Shown: positions 36,600 to 46,372 of the stretch, piece after piece | Layout of the letters: each line of letters starts with the position of its first letter | Numbering within the stretch: the stretch's first letter is position 1 | NCBI GenBank assembly: GCA_030068075.1 | Contig: CM057826.1 | Location: 66,995,312-67,059,311, forward strand | Length of the DNA stretch: 64,000 nucleotides | Source: Paguma larvata | Lineage: Eukaryota; Chordata; Mammalia; Carnivora; Viverridae | Direction: 5' to 3' | Program-made: the position numbers and the translations under genes | Notes under the pieces: generated by a model | The model's database searches: none | Seen by the model: the letters and a program-made list of their open reading frames with translations, nothing else | Told to the model about the DNA's origin: nothing

Positions 36600-37299
36600 T
36601 GGCACATATTTAGATGGGTAAATGCAGTAACTTAGTCATTTACTATTATTATAGCATTAGATTTCCGTCAAGCCTGAAAAGGGAGCAGGCAGTGACACTG
36701 CATAAACTTCTTCTGGATATAAATACTAGCATATTTGTATGTGTGATAAAATGTAATATTGTGTAATAATCTCAGATTATTTATTTGAGAAAAATCTACG
36801 TGATACCAAAAATAGGAATGAAGAATATAAATTATTAAATTTATGAGTAAGTTTCTACTAAGAAAAACAACAATTTGTATGCTACATTTAGGAATCTTAA
36901 AAAAAAAAGATCCCCCCCCCCTCCCAAACTAAAGGTATCTTTTTATGAATACCAAAGTGAAAGATATAGGGAAAGGGGATCTATTGGAGCTTCAACTATG
37001 TTACAGTTCAGCACCGACTCAGAAGTATGGCAGAGGAGAAGAAAAACAAAGAGTCAAAAAGGAATTCCAGTTAGACTATTGTAAAACTGCTAATTTTTCT
37101 CCAGTAACACTATAAAACTTGAGGAATATAGATTCATTAGAAAGGTTTAAGAAAAAGAATTCTTTATATACGAAAGGTACATAGTCAAGTAGAGAAGTAG
37201 TCCTTAGCCAATTTGGGTCATAAAGCCCTCTGAAATTTTGTATCAACTCACCCCCAGAAAGTACCACACACATTTCCACACATAATTTTACTGGGTTTA

Positions 37300-37470
37300 T
37301 GGCACAGATTTTCAATCCAATCCACACATTAAAATCACCTGGAAAGTTCAGTGATAGATCTTACCCTCACAAAACCTGACTTAAATGATTTAAGTTAGGT
37401 CCCAGGCATTAGTTTTTTGTTTTTTTTTTAAAGCTCCTTAAGTGATCCTGACATAAAGCCAGAGATGATG
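37300..37470. mobile_element. MER20-like hAT DNA transposon relic
   Basis: CACATTAAAATCACCTGGAA, GTCCCAGGCATTAGT and AAAGCTCCTTAAGTGATCCT resemble the short non-autonomous hAT group including MER20. Confidence 0.6.
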
Positions 37471-37975
37471 AGATCCACTATTCAAAATCTCCCTGAAATC
37501 TCTCCATAAAAGCCTTTCATTCACTCATTCATTCAACAAAGACGTTAATTAATCATTTGCAACATCTGACATCTAGCCAAAATTTTTGAAGAGAGAGAAA
37601 CGTAGTCCAGTTTTTCCTTTGTTTCACGGTCACTACTAATCAGCAGTCTGGCAGATTGCCAGTATGACTTGCATTATTAAAGAAAAATTCTTCAGGAGTC
37701 AAATACTAATGATTCTCACCTCCAAATTAATGGAGGCTTTCACAAAGCACAAGGTCACCAGACCACTTAAACAAACATAAAGGAACGCGAAACAAAACAA
37801 AACAAAATGATTCTCAAGTTTTCCTATACTATTTCTTATTATAGCTCTTGGATGGGCTCAGGAAAACCACAGAACCAGGGGAAGCACAGGCCATAAAATA
37901 TTTTTATTTTCAAACAGAGCTTTTGAGAGCATTCTATTCTAAAACTACATAAAGCAACGTGATTGGAGGACAAAC

Positions 37976-38086
37976 AGAGTCTGGAACCTGCTTCAAATTC
38001 TGTGCCTCTCTCTGTCCCTCCTCTGCTCAAGCTCTCTCTCTTTCTCTCAAAAGAAATACATAATCATTTAAAAAATAAAAATAAAA
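37976..38086 (+). mobile_element. CAN-type SINE fragment (tail half)
   Basis: GAGTCTGGAACCTGCTTCAA, CT-rich part and A-rich tail. The tRNA-like head is missing, so this is 5'-truncated. Confidence 0.85.
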
Positions 38087-38299
38087 AGTAAGAATTGATA
38101 TTTCCTTAATTGTCACAGGACTATTGGTCATTTGTATTTATTTTTCCAAAAATATCTGTTCATTTGTTTCATTCATTTCTATTGGACATAGTATTTCAAC
38201 ACAACAACAACAAAATTAATAATACTTTTAGAAAGAAATTAGTTTAACTTTAAAGCATTAATATTATGGCAAAAAGAAAGTGAGACTTTGGATTACATT

Positions 38300-38370
38300 A
38301 AATATATACGTGTGTGTGTATGTGTGTGTGAGTATATATATGTATATACACAAACATATACATATATTTA
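38300..38370. repeat. (TG)n/(TA)n simple repeat
   Basis: Alternating TG and TA with ATAC interruptions. Confidence 0.8.
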
Positions 38371-39041
38371 ATGGAAATACCTTAGATTATTTTAACAGTG
38401 CCAATAGACACACTCAATAACTCATTCTTGGAATAAAATTCTTGAGAATATTAAACTCCTATCCTGAATTTAGACACTGTTCCATGAAATGCAGCTAAGG
38501 TTTTGCCTCAGTAAGATGTAAGCAATTAAATCTTCTATCACGTTATCGAAGATTTATTATTCTTAATTTATTATATTTTTCTTCACTGCTTTATCACCAT
38601 AATTAAGAAATAATGATTTATGTGCATAACTAGTTCTGTTCTCATTATACCCTGAAAAGCAATAAAACAAATTATTCTTTAGTCGCAAAATCTCTTATTT
38701 TACATAAGTTTATGTCAGGTAGCTATTTTTAATTTTACCCTATTATACTCCAATATCTCTATGCTCATACTTCTTGCTGTTTATTAAAATAACTTGATCA
38801 ATTTTAGCATAAACACCTTGAAGGTATTAACCCTTGCAACCTGAAATATACAGTAAATATATTTTGATGAATAAATAAATTTGGGGGGAGCAACACAATG
38901 ATTAAGAAAAAACAGAAGTAATTTATGTCGTATTCCTTCACCAAGAAGCACAGGAATCAAAAAATGAAATGTTTCACTGCACAAGAATTGAGAAACATTT
39001 TTTTTTTCATTTTGTGCCATGAACCCAACTCTATTGTTCAC

Positions 39042-39238
39042 AGCAGGGTTTCTCAACCTTGGCACTATTAATATTTCACCTGATAATTCTTCATGCTATT
39101 CTATGCACTGCAGGGCATTTATAGCAGCATCCATAGCCTCTATCCACTAGTTACCAGCAAAACCTTCCCACCTGACAGAGAAAAATGTCTCCAGATATTG
39201 TCATATGTCCCCTGAAGACCGTGAGGACCGCTGGTTTA
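39042..39238 (+). mobile_element. MER5A (hAT-Charlie)
   Basis: CAGGGTTTCTCAACCTTGGC at one end, CTGCAGGGCATTTATAGCAG, GTCTCCAGATATTGTCATAT and TGAGGACCGCTGGTTTAAAG at the other. Confidence 0.83.
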
Positions 39239-40442
39239 AAGATAGCTGACATTATAAGAGAATATCTAAACCCAAAGTGAGACTCCTGTGAACAACTTCA
39301 GAACCTGGGAACAGCTTCAAGGATCCCAACATGGCTGCTAGAAAAATCTCCCTAATGTACTCCCACACCTCCATTATACTCATCAACCATCAATCCACCA
39401 TAATTTTTAAGTCTTCAATTTGCACAGGTGATTCAACAAGCATTTGTTAGTTTCTTCAATCCCATCTGCCTAACTTTAAAATTTATTAAACTCCTTTCCA
39501 AGAGCTAGTTCCAGGATCCTATCACTCAGTTAATTGTCTGTAACAGTACAATTTTACTGGACAATAGACAGGAGATTGTTTAATTATATTAGATGGGGAC
39601 TTTTGGCTGAGTCTTCTGAGGTAAAGTGCCAACAGATCAAATGATATAACATGTCCAATATTGAAGAGAAAATGAGTGCATAATCATTCCTAGCTGTGGT
39701 TCTGACCCAAAATACAAATGCATACAGTACTTATTATTAATATAAGTTTCTTTATGTTGCTCCTAAAACAATCAAAGGATGAGTTAAATATTTAAATGTA
39801 GAATGTCTTGTTTTCTAAATTTAAAAATATGCTATTAATAGCCTGTAATATTTGAAAAGGACTAAAAAACACATTAAGATTTCTCAAAACTCTTTTAAAA
39901 TATTAGGCAACAAAAACAAAAAACTGAAGAAAGTATGTCTTTAAAAAAGACATCCCTGTTTAAAGAGAAAATAAATTAATTAAAAGTCAATATTTTGTAC
40001 TAAAAACTTCTGACATCTATGAGTCTCTTTTTTAACACTCAATGTCCTCATTTCCAAAATAGTTTTGCCCAAAAGTTTTGAGCACTGAATGGGATAGATA
40101 TAGATAGATACAGATATAGATAGACATAGACAACAGATATATATATAAATAAGTTTTAAAAGAATGAACCATTATTCCAATATAAGATATTAGCAATAAC
40201 AGGGCAAATGAATATAACATCACATAGAATTTTGATTTTCAGAATTACCAAAATTAGTGATCACAATGAATAACGTTAATCTATTTCTCAAAACATTTCT
40301 TTCTGACCAAATAACAAGAAGTTCATTTTTAATTTACTTTTCATTACTTGCAAAAAATAAGCACTGGAATTTTAAATCTGAAAAGTAAATCTATAAATAA
40401 TAACACTAATATTTAAACTGATCAGCTTTTCTAAATACTTAC

Positions 40443-40562
40443 ATTACTTGCAAACTTTCTGCTGTTAAATTGTTCCACATAATTTCATTTGCCTGAAGAT
40501 TTTCATTTTCTTCTAGTAAGGAAGTATCAAACTCAATTTCTTGCTCTTTAGCAGCTGTTGTC
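40443..40562 (-). CDS. FER: FER exon, linker between F-BAR and FX (residues ~268-308)
   Basis: Internal FER exon of 120 bases, phase 2 at both ends and frame-neutral. It starts with G, completing Arg268, reads [20 protein letters not shown], and ends in AESLQV plus AT. The donor is GTAAGTATT. A second GTAATG lies 6 bases inside the exon end, but only the outer donor joins correctly to the next exon (AT plus G gives Met, then Leu-Lys-Thr). The acceptor is TTTATTAG with a modest pyrimidine tract. It matches human FER about 268-308 with no difference I can see. The segment is acidic and links F-BAR to the FX coiled coil. The intron separating it from the upstream exon is only 789 bases and contains one antisense SINE. 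Confidence 0.97.
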
Positions 40563-41351
40563 CTAATAAAGCATACCAAATAATGGTGATCAATATGAAT
40601 ATACTATCATCTTATTGCACATCAAAGGCAGAATATTTATTATCCAAAATTATGTTTACAAAGTAGAGCAAATACAAAAAGAATAAATCAAATTAAACCC
40701 AGGCACCACGATCTAGTCATGTAATTTCAACTCTAATTTCCTCATTTGTAGAATATGGATATTAACCTGTTCATTCTTGTCACAATGGCAATAAGTATGC
40801 ATGGAGAAGGAATTGATGTATCATAAACTGAATATACATATAAAGTCATAGCATTATCATTATGGAAATGTTAGAAATACATATGTAATTTCATGGATTA
40901 AATAGGGTTTTAAGCAATAATGTAGTAACAACTGACAAATTTTTAAAGATAATTATATAAGGGTGCCTGGGTGGCTCAGACAGTTAAGCGTCCGACTTCG
41001 GCTCAGGTCATAATCTAACAGTCCGTGAATTTGAGCCCTGCGTTGGGCTCTGTGCTGACAGCTTGGAACCTGTTTTGTATTCTGTGTCTCCCTCAATCTC
41101 TGCCATTCCCCAGCTCGCTCATTCTTTCTCTCTCAAAAATAAATAAACATTTTAAAAAATTTAATAAAAGTAATTATATAAATTAAATAGTTATCATCGA
41201 GAAAGAACTTTTAAAATAGTTAGAAACAAACTAATCAGTGTTATTCTACGTCCTAACAATAGAATATCTTACTTTAATATGGTTAAATACTATATGGTAG
41301 AAAAAAATGATATCACAAATAATGAAAGAAGAGTAAATATATTATACATAC
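40563..41351 (-). other. FER: FER intron, 789 bases
   Basis: Short GT-AG intron between two frame-neutral exons. One plus-strand SINE (antisense to FER) makes up a quarter of it; the rest is AT-rich, with a weak MIR-like stretch near 40.71-40.82 kb. Confidence 0.92.
40962..41166 (+). mobile_element. CAN-type SINE in the 789-base FER intron
   Basis: Head GGGTGCCTGGGTGGCTCAGA, tail AAATAAATAAACATTTTAAA. Flanks AAAGATAATTATATAA and AAAGTAATTATATAAA. Confidence 0.94.
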
Positions 41352-41489
41352 CGGTGAACATCTATGAAATTATTGTATTCTGTGCTAGGATCTATCTGTT
41401 CAACTGACATTTTAATCTCTTTGTGGACATTCACTATTTCCTCTGTAACAAGACTGGTTATCTGGCTGTATTCATCAAATATACCTTTT
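41352..41489 (-). CDS. FER: FER exon, end of F-BAR domain (residues ~222-268)
   Basis: Internal FER exon of 138 bases, phase 2 at both ends, so its removal keeps the frame. It starts with A, completing Leu222, continues [20 protein letters not shown], and ends in YNNFIDVH plus CG. Donor is GTATGT and acceptor TTTGTTTTCAG. It matches human FER about 222-268, the last F-BAR helix and the start of the linker; Lys replaces the Gln of human KEIQMS as I recall it. Its acceptor is unusual in context: a 100-bp L1 3' fragment in the same orientation as FER begins only 31 intronic bases upstream of the exon (41521-41620). The branch point must lie in the short unique spacer or in L1-derived sequence. 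Confidence 0.97.
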
Positions 41490-41520
41490 CTGAAAACAAA
41501 AATAAAATTGTACAACACTT

Positions 41521-41620
41521 AATTTTTTTTAATAATTTACTATCAAATTGGTTTCCATACAACACCCAGTGCTCATCCCAACAAATGCCCTCCTCTGTGC
41601 CTGTCACCCACTCTCCCCCC
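41521..41620 (-). mobile_element. L1 3' fragment beside a FER splice acceptor
   Basis: A 100-bp piece of the same L1 tail family as 36271-36599 (TATCAAATTGGTTTCCATAC, CCAGTGCTCATCCCAACAAA). It is in FER sense orientation and its A-tail ends 31 intronic bases before the exon at 41489. No clear target-site duplication. Confidence 0.9.
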
Positions 41621-42148
41621 ATTTTTAAGTTCTCAAGGGAAACACAGCCCAAAAAGAATTCAGAACCATAAATGTAAGAAATGTAATATCAATATTTATA
41701 GATGGTGGTTTCATGCATCACCTTATTTCATACACCTGAATGGTGAAGTAGAGGGATTATATAAATGCACAGACTCACAATTTACATTTGAAATATCACA
41801 ATAATAGCAAATGATCTAGAATAAGGCATTACTTTTTCCAACATGTATTTGACATGTTCAAAATGTAAGGTCAGTGTTGATGACTTTCTCTTTCTAAACA
41901 CTGTCACAGAAATGTTCAGTTCCATTATGTGGAACTGTGGATCAATTCCTGTTTCCTCAACATTTCTTTTCAGTGGATCTACTTCTTCAAATGCCATACT
42001 CCTTGGTTCTTCTCTTGCTCCTGGGCCTCTGCTCTTTTCTGTATCTTAAGTATAGAGTTAAACCGGTTCTATACCTTCAATGACATCTTGATCTCTTCTC
42101 CTGACCTACCTTCAGCAAGAAAAATGCCACAAAATATATTAGCTCTAT

Positions 42149-42360
42149 GGAGTGCCTGGATGGCTCAGTCGGTTAAGTATCCGACTCTGGCTCAGGTCAT
42201 GATCTCACCGTCTGTGAGTTCAAGCCCCACATCAGACTCTGTGCTGACAGCTTGGAGTCTGGAACCTGCTTAAAATTGTGTGTCTCCTTCTCTCTCTCTT
42301 TCCCTTCCCCGCTCATGCTCTGTCTCTGTCTCAAAAGTAAACATTAAAAAAATTTTTTTG
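42149..42360 (+). mobile_element. CAN-type SINE
   Basis: Head GAGTGCCTGGATGGCTCAGT. Flanks TATATTAGCTCTAT on both sides form the target-site duplication. The 114-residue open frame ending here is partly SINE and not a gene. Confidence 0.94.
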
Positions 42361-42668
42361 ATATATTAGCTCTATCTAATGAATACAAAAGGAAAAACTA
42401 TTCTGTAGCAAAGATCGAATCTCCAACATAAGAATGCTATATTGTAAAAATATACCACCAGTCAATAATGGCCTCAATAACAACTATGGACAGACAAGCT
42501 TATCCTGCCTTTTCCCAAACAAATATTAGGCATTGTTTGCTTTTCTTTTCCAAAAGCATCACTTATAAAAATTTATTACTTACAAAATTTCTCTTATTTA
42601 ATATTCTCCCAATTATTTTATTGTAAATAGTCAAATATTGTTTGGGTTAAGAAAAATAAAAGATTTAG

Positions 42669-42845
42669 GGTCGCCTGTGTAGCTCAGTCAGCTAAGCATC
42701 CAACTCGTGATTTTAGCTCAGGTCATGATCCCACAATCCATGAGTTCAAGCATGGGGCTTTGCACTGACAGCACGGAGTTTGGTTGGGATTCTCTCTCTG
42801 TCCCTTCAACCTCCCGCATCTCTCAAAATAAATTTAAAAAACTTA
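42669..42845 (+). mobile_element. CAN-type SINE, first of a direct pair
   Basis: Head GGTCGCCTGTGTAGCTCAGT, shortened CT part, tail AAATAAATTTAAAAAACTT. Followed almost at once by a second SINE. Confidence 0.88.
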
Positions 42846-42851
42846 AAAAAA

Positions 42852-43075
42852 AGTCTGACTCCTGATTTTGGCTCAGGTCATGATCTCACCGTTCTTAAGA
42901 TCAAGCCCCACATCAGGCTCACAATGACAGCTTGGAATCTGCTTGGGATTCTCGCTGTCCTCTCTCTGCCTCTCTCTCTTCCTCTTTCTCTGTCCTTCTC
43001 TCTCCCTCATTCTCTACCCCTCACCCAACTCACGTGCCATCTGCTTTCTCAAAATAAATAATAAAACTAAAAAAA
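42852..43075 (+). mobile_element. CAN-type SINE lacking its head
   Basis: Begins at GTCTGACTCCTGATTTTGGC right after the A-tail of the previous copy, then a long CT stretch and an AAATAAATAATAAAAC tail. The first 40 or so bases are absent. Confidence 0.87.
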
Positions 43076-43994
43076 AAATATTTAAACTGCTTCTGGCAAT
43101 GGTAGTTTGGAAGAATTACAGAAATCACCCGACAAAATTTAAAGAAAAAGGAGAGGCAGAGAAATTTAAAACAGATTCAGTAAATATCCCTGGGATAATG
43201 ACCACATTAAGTGAAAGTACTGAATAATATTACTGTAAATGATAACAGATCAGATGAGATAACTCTCATAAAGCAATACCATAATATGATGTGGAGGTTA
43301 TTATTAACATCCACCTTCAGACAAATGGAATTAAAAAAAAAAGAATTCTCCTAATGTTACATCAATGTGACATGGAATTCAACTGCAGTGAAGTCATCAT
43401 GCTTGTATATTTTAAATGCTAGATCTAAAATAATTTATTGAAGTTAAAGATAATATGCTATAGAAAACTAAAGGGTCTCAAAAAATAGGAAACTATGGTC
43501 TCAAAGAGACGTCTAGTGATGATGAAGATGCCATTGAGGATTCATGTGAAGAGTTTGAAATAATATTGATTCCTGAGAGTAGGAAAGGAAGTATTTCTAA
43601 ATCAAAAATACTTAATTTAAAGTAGACATAACTAAATTTATAAATTAAATATTTTAAGTAGATATTTTACTATTTTATCAATACCCTTCAATGTTTACAT
43701 ATTCAAGTCAACTAAAAATACTTTTTATCTTTTTACTGGAAAGACGGGAGATCACCTAAACCAGTTCAAAGGAGATGAAATCTACCAAACATGGCTTATC
43801 TTTTTCTGTTGTCGTGTTTTGATGTCTATGGTAAACGTGTGCTCTCGACTTACTGGCCAAAATATATTGTTAGCTCCTTGAAGGCAAAAATTGTGGCCAA
43901 TTCATAGGCAGCATGCTTTGCATACAGAACTGCAATAAACATTTGTTGATGTGAACTTCTCATAATAAGTTGGAAAATAAACCTTCAAAAAATT

Positions 43995-44345
43995 CTATCC
44001 TTTGATGGAGCTACAGAGCGTAATGCTAAGTGAAATAAGTCAGACAGAGAAAGACAAATTTATGATTTCACTCATATGTGGGATTAAAAAACAAATAAAC
44101 AAACAAAAAAACAAGAAAAGGGGGAAAAGAGAGAGAAAAACTCTGCCTAAAAGAAATTAGACTTTAACTTGGAGAACAAACAAGTGGTTACCAGAGGGGA
44201 GGTGGGTTGGGGGATGGGTGGAATAGGTGATAGGGATTAAAGAGCACTGAGTTATGTGGAGAATTGTTGAGTCACTGCATTCTACACTTGAAACTAATAT
44301 AACACTGTATGTTAACTATACTGGAATTAAAATTAAAAACTTAAC
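43995..44345 (+). mobile_element. carnivore L1 3' end
   Basis: GCTAAGTGAAATAAGTCAGA, GATTTCACTCATATGTGG, GTGGTTACCAGAGGGGAGG and CACTGTATGTTAACTATACT lie in order: end of ORF2 and 3' UTR of an L1, forward. Confidence 0.9.
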
Positions 44346-44742
44346 AAGAAAAAAATTATTTCCTTTGGACTTTTCGGTTGCTCAATATTTAAACACTCAA
44401 TCCTCTGAAGATACTCACTTCTTAACACTTGTCAACTAATGAACTTTTTTTCACCTAAATTTCCAGCTAAAGGGGGTAGAACAAAAACATACAAAAAAAA
44501 AAAAAAGAACCATTCTTAGGACTAGCCAGAAGGTTTAGGAGATGGTAACAAACTGAAGAGAGACTAAAAGTGAAAATCAAGAGGGACCAAGGTAAAATAG
44601 ATCTGAAATACACCTTGGGCTAAGTCAATAATGAAGTTCACAAAACGCAGACAACTTCTCTCCAAAAGCCTAACTAGGAGAGAAAATAATGCTAAAATCA
44701 TTTCATGAAGGGATTTTATGCCAAGTAGGAAATGTATCTTAC

Positions 44743-44926
44743 AGTGCTTTTATCATTTCTTCTTGCATCTTTTGTAAGGAGTCCAGAAGCAAAGGAAGTG
44801 TGGTGTCATAATACTGATTCTGATGAATCTGTGCCCCTTTCAATGCCAATACATACTGATTATGCAACATATGAAGTTTCATTGTGGCTTTGTCGTATCG
44901 TTCCTTGGCCTTTTCGGTTTCTTTCC
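44743..44926 (-). CDS. FER: FER exon, F-BAR domain part 2 (residues ~161-222)
   Basis: Internal FER exon of 184 bases. It begins with GG, completing Gly161, then reads [20 protein letters not shown] and ends in [10 protein letters not shown] plus CT, the first two bases of a Leu codon. The acceptor is TTTTCTTCAG and the donor GTAAGA. Phase is 1 at the start and 2 at the end. It corresponds to human FER about 161-222. The protein is charged and helical and forms the long central helices of the F-BAR dimer. Two differences from human as remembered are Ile for Leu in GAQLHQ and Thr for Ile in YYDIT. No stop or frameshift interrupts it. The preceding intron is the largest complete one in the window at 18.4 kb. 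An open frame on the opposite strand across this exon is a shadow. Confidence 0.97.
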
Positions 44927-45828
44927 CTGAAGAAAATGTTGAAGACAGTCAAAGAAATAAAGAACTTTTAAATTCACGATATGCAAACTGACCACTATTT
45001 TATATCATTTCACACATTTTAGTAATAACAACGAAATTTTATTGAACATAATACTACATACTCAGCTCTATACTGCTTCTTTGTCAGTATTTTGCACACA
45101 GGCTGCTATGAAGGAGGCATATATTACAGCAAATGTTTGAAGAATGAAAGTTAATGTACAGTCTTTTATGAAATTACACAGAAAAGTGATCTTTCTTATC
45201 TTCAAGAAGTTTACACCAAATTGGAACAACAATGCACATGAAACAGTATAACCAAGAAAATAAGGTTGTTTGTAAAAAATGTTAAATTTTGAGGTCAGTA
45301 TCTGAGGTTTCAATAAAGACAAGGGAGTCAGAGGTGGCTACGTAGAAAAAACAAACCTTAAGGTGGGGTGTGTCCAGGAAGGCATAAGGAAGACAGAATG
45401 GACAATAATTCCTTCCTCTCATCCTCCCTTTCGACCTTTCTTCGTTTCACTCAATGAATATTATCACTGATCACCACCAGGAACTGTGCTAAACACTGGG
45501 AATTCAGAACCTAGCAAAACTGAGTCCTCGAAATAACCTCCCTGGTGAAGTGGAAAAACTCAGTGAAAATAGGGAGAGAGTAGGCGAAATTACATAGGCA
45601 AGAGTAAGTTTTAATGAAGTGAAGGAAATATGTCTGCATAAGTAGGGCAGTTTTAGGTTGTGAATGACCTGAAAATCGCAGAGAAATTTAAACTCATATG
45701 GGGAAAGTCCAGGAGGTATTGATAATATTATGAACTAAAACTTTTTGTGGTACCTTAACTAAAATCATTCAGAAAATATTCGCATATTGACAATGTAAAT
45801 AACTATATAAATAAATGAAAACCTTTTT

Positions 45829-46051
45829 TGATGTTTGTTTACTTTTGAGAGAGAGAGAGAGACAGAAAGAGAGAAAGAGAGAGAGAATGAGCAGAGCAGG
45901 GGCAGAGAGAGAGGGAGACACTGAATCTGAAGCAGGCTCCAGGCTCCACGCTGTGAGCACAGAGCCAGACATGGGGCTCGAACTCATAAACTGCAAGATC
46001 ATGACCTGAGCTGAAGTCAGGTGCTTAACTGACTGATCCACCAGGAGCCCC
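45829..46051 (-). mobile_element. CAN-type SINE
   Basis: Reverse copy ending CTGATCCACCAGGAGCCCC. Duplication AAATAAATGAAA on both sides (about 45808 and 46053). Confidence 0.94.
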
Positions 46052-46171
46052 TAAATAAATGAAATTTTTAAGCAGATCTTCAATTTTCAATGTGAACCAC
46101 AAAAATATTTTTTGTCAATTATTTAGATATAGGAAATAAACTTTTCAAAATATTTATTATCTTGAGAATTT

Positions 46172-46372
46172 TTTAGAGTTTATTTATTTTTGAAAGAGAG
46201 AGAGAGAGAGAGCAATTAAAGGAGGGGCAGAGAAAGAGGGAGAGAGAGAATCCCAAGTACTGTGCTGTCAGTATAGAGCATGACACCGCACTTGAACGCA
46301 CGAACCGTTAGATCATGACCTGAGCTAAAATCAAGAGGCAGATGTTTAACCAACCACCTACCCAAGTGCCCC
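46172..46372 (-). mobile_element. CAN-type SINE
   Basis: Reverse copy ending ACCACCTACCCAAGTGCCCC. Flanks TTGAGAATTTTT (46162 and 46375) are the target-site duplication. Only 120 bases from the previous reverse SINE. Confidence 0.94.

Larger units (their letters stand above)
26772..40442 (-). other. FER: FER intron, 13.7 kb
   Basis: Complete GT-AG intron. Contains the Charlie-type transposon relic (32.2-35.4 kb), MER5A and MER20-like copies, a young L1 tail with target-site duplication (36.3 kb), MIRs and five SINEs. The stretches 27.75-30.2, 31.3-32.1, 35.5-36.2, 36.6-37.3, 38.1-39.0 and 39.25-40.44 kb show no named repeat or gene, only AT-rich sequence and short simple repeats. Confidence 0.9.
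41490..44742 (-). other. FER: FER intron, 3.25 kb
   Basis: Complete GT-AG intron. Holds an L1 3' fragment right at its 3' end (41521-41620), three SINEs (42.1-43.1 kb) and a carnivore L1 3' end (44.0-44.3 kb). Nothing recognised in 41.63-42.14 and 43.1-43.98 kb. Confidence 0.92.

Noticed and set aside
41929..42273. 114-residue forward open frame
   Set aside because: Its C-terminal third is SINE sequence, and the rest is unrecognised intron opposite to FER.
44732..44971. 79-residue forward frame across a FER exon
   Set aside because: Shadow of the minus-strand exon, which matches FER residue by residue in its own frame.
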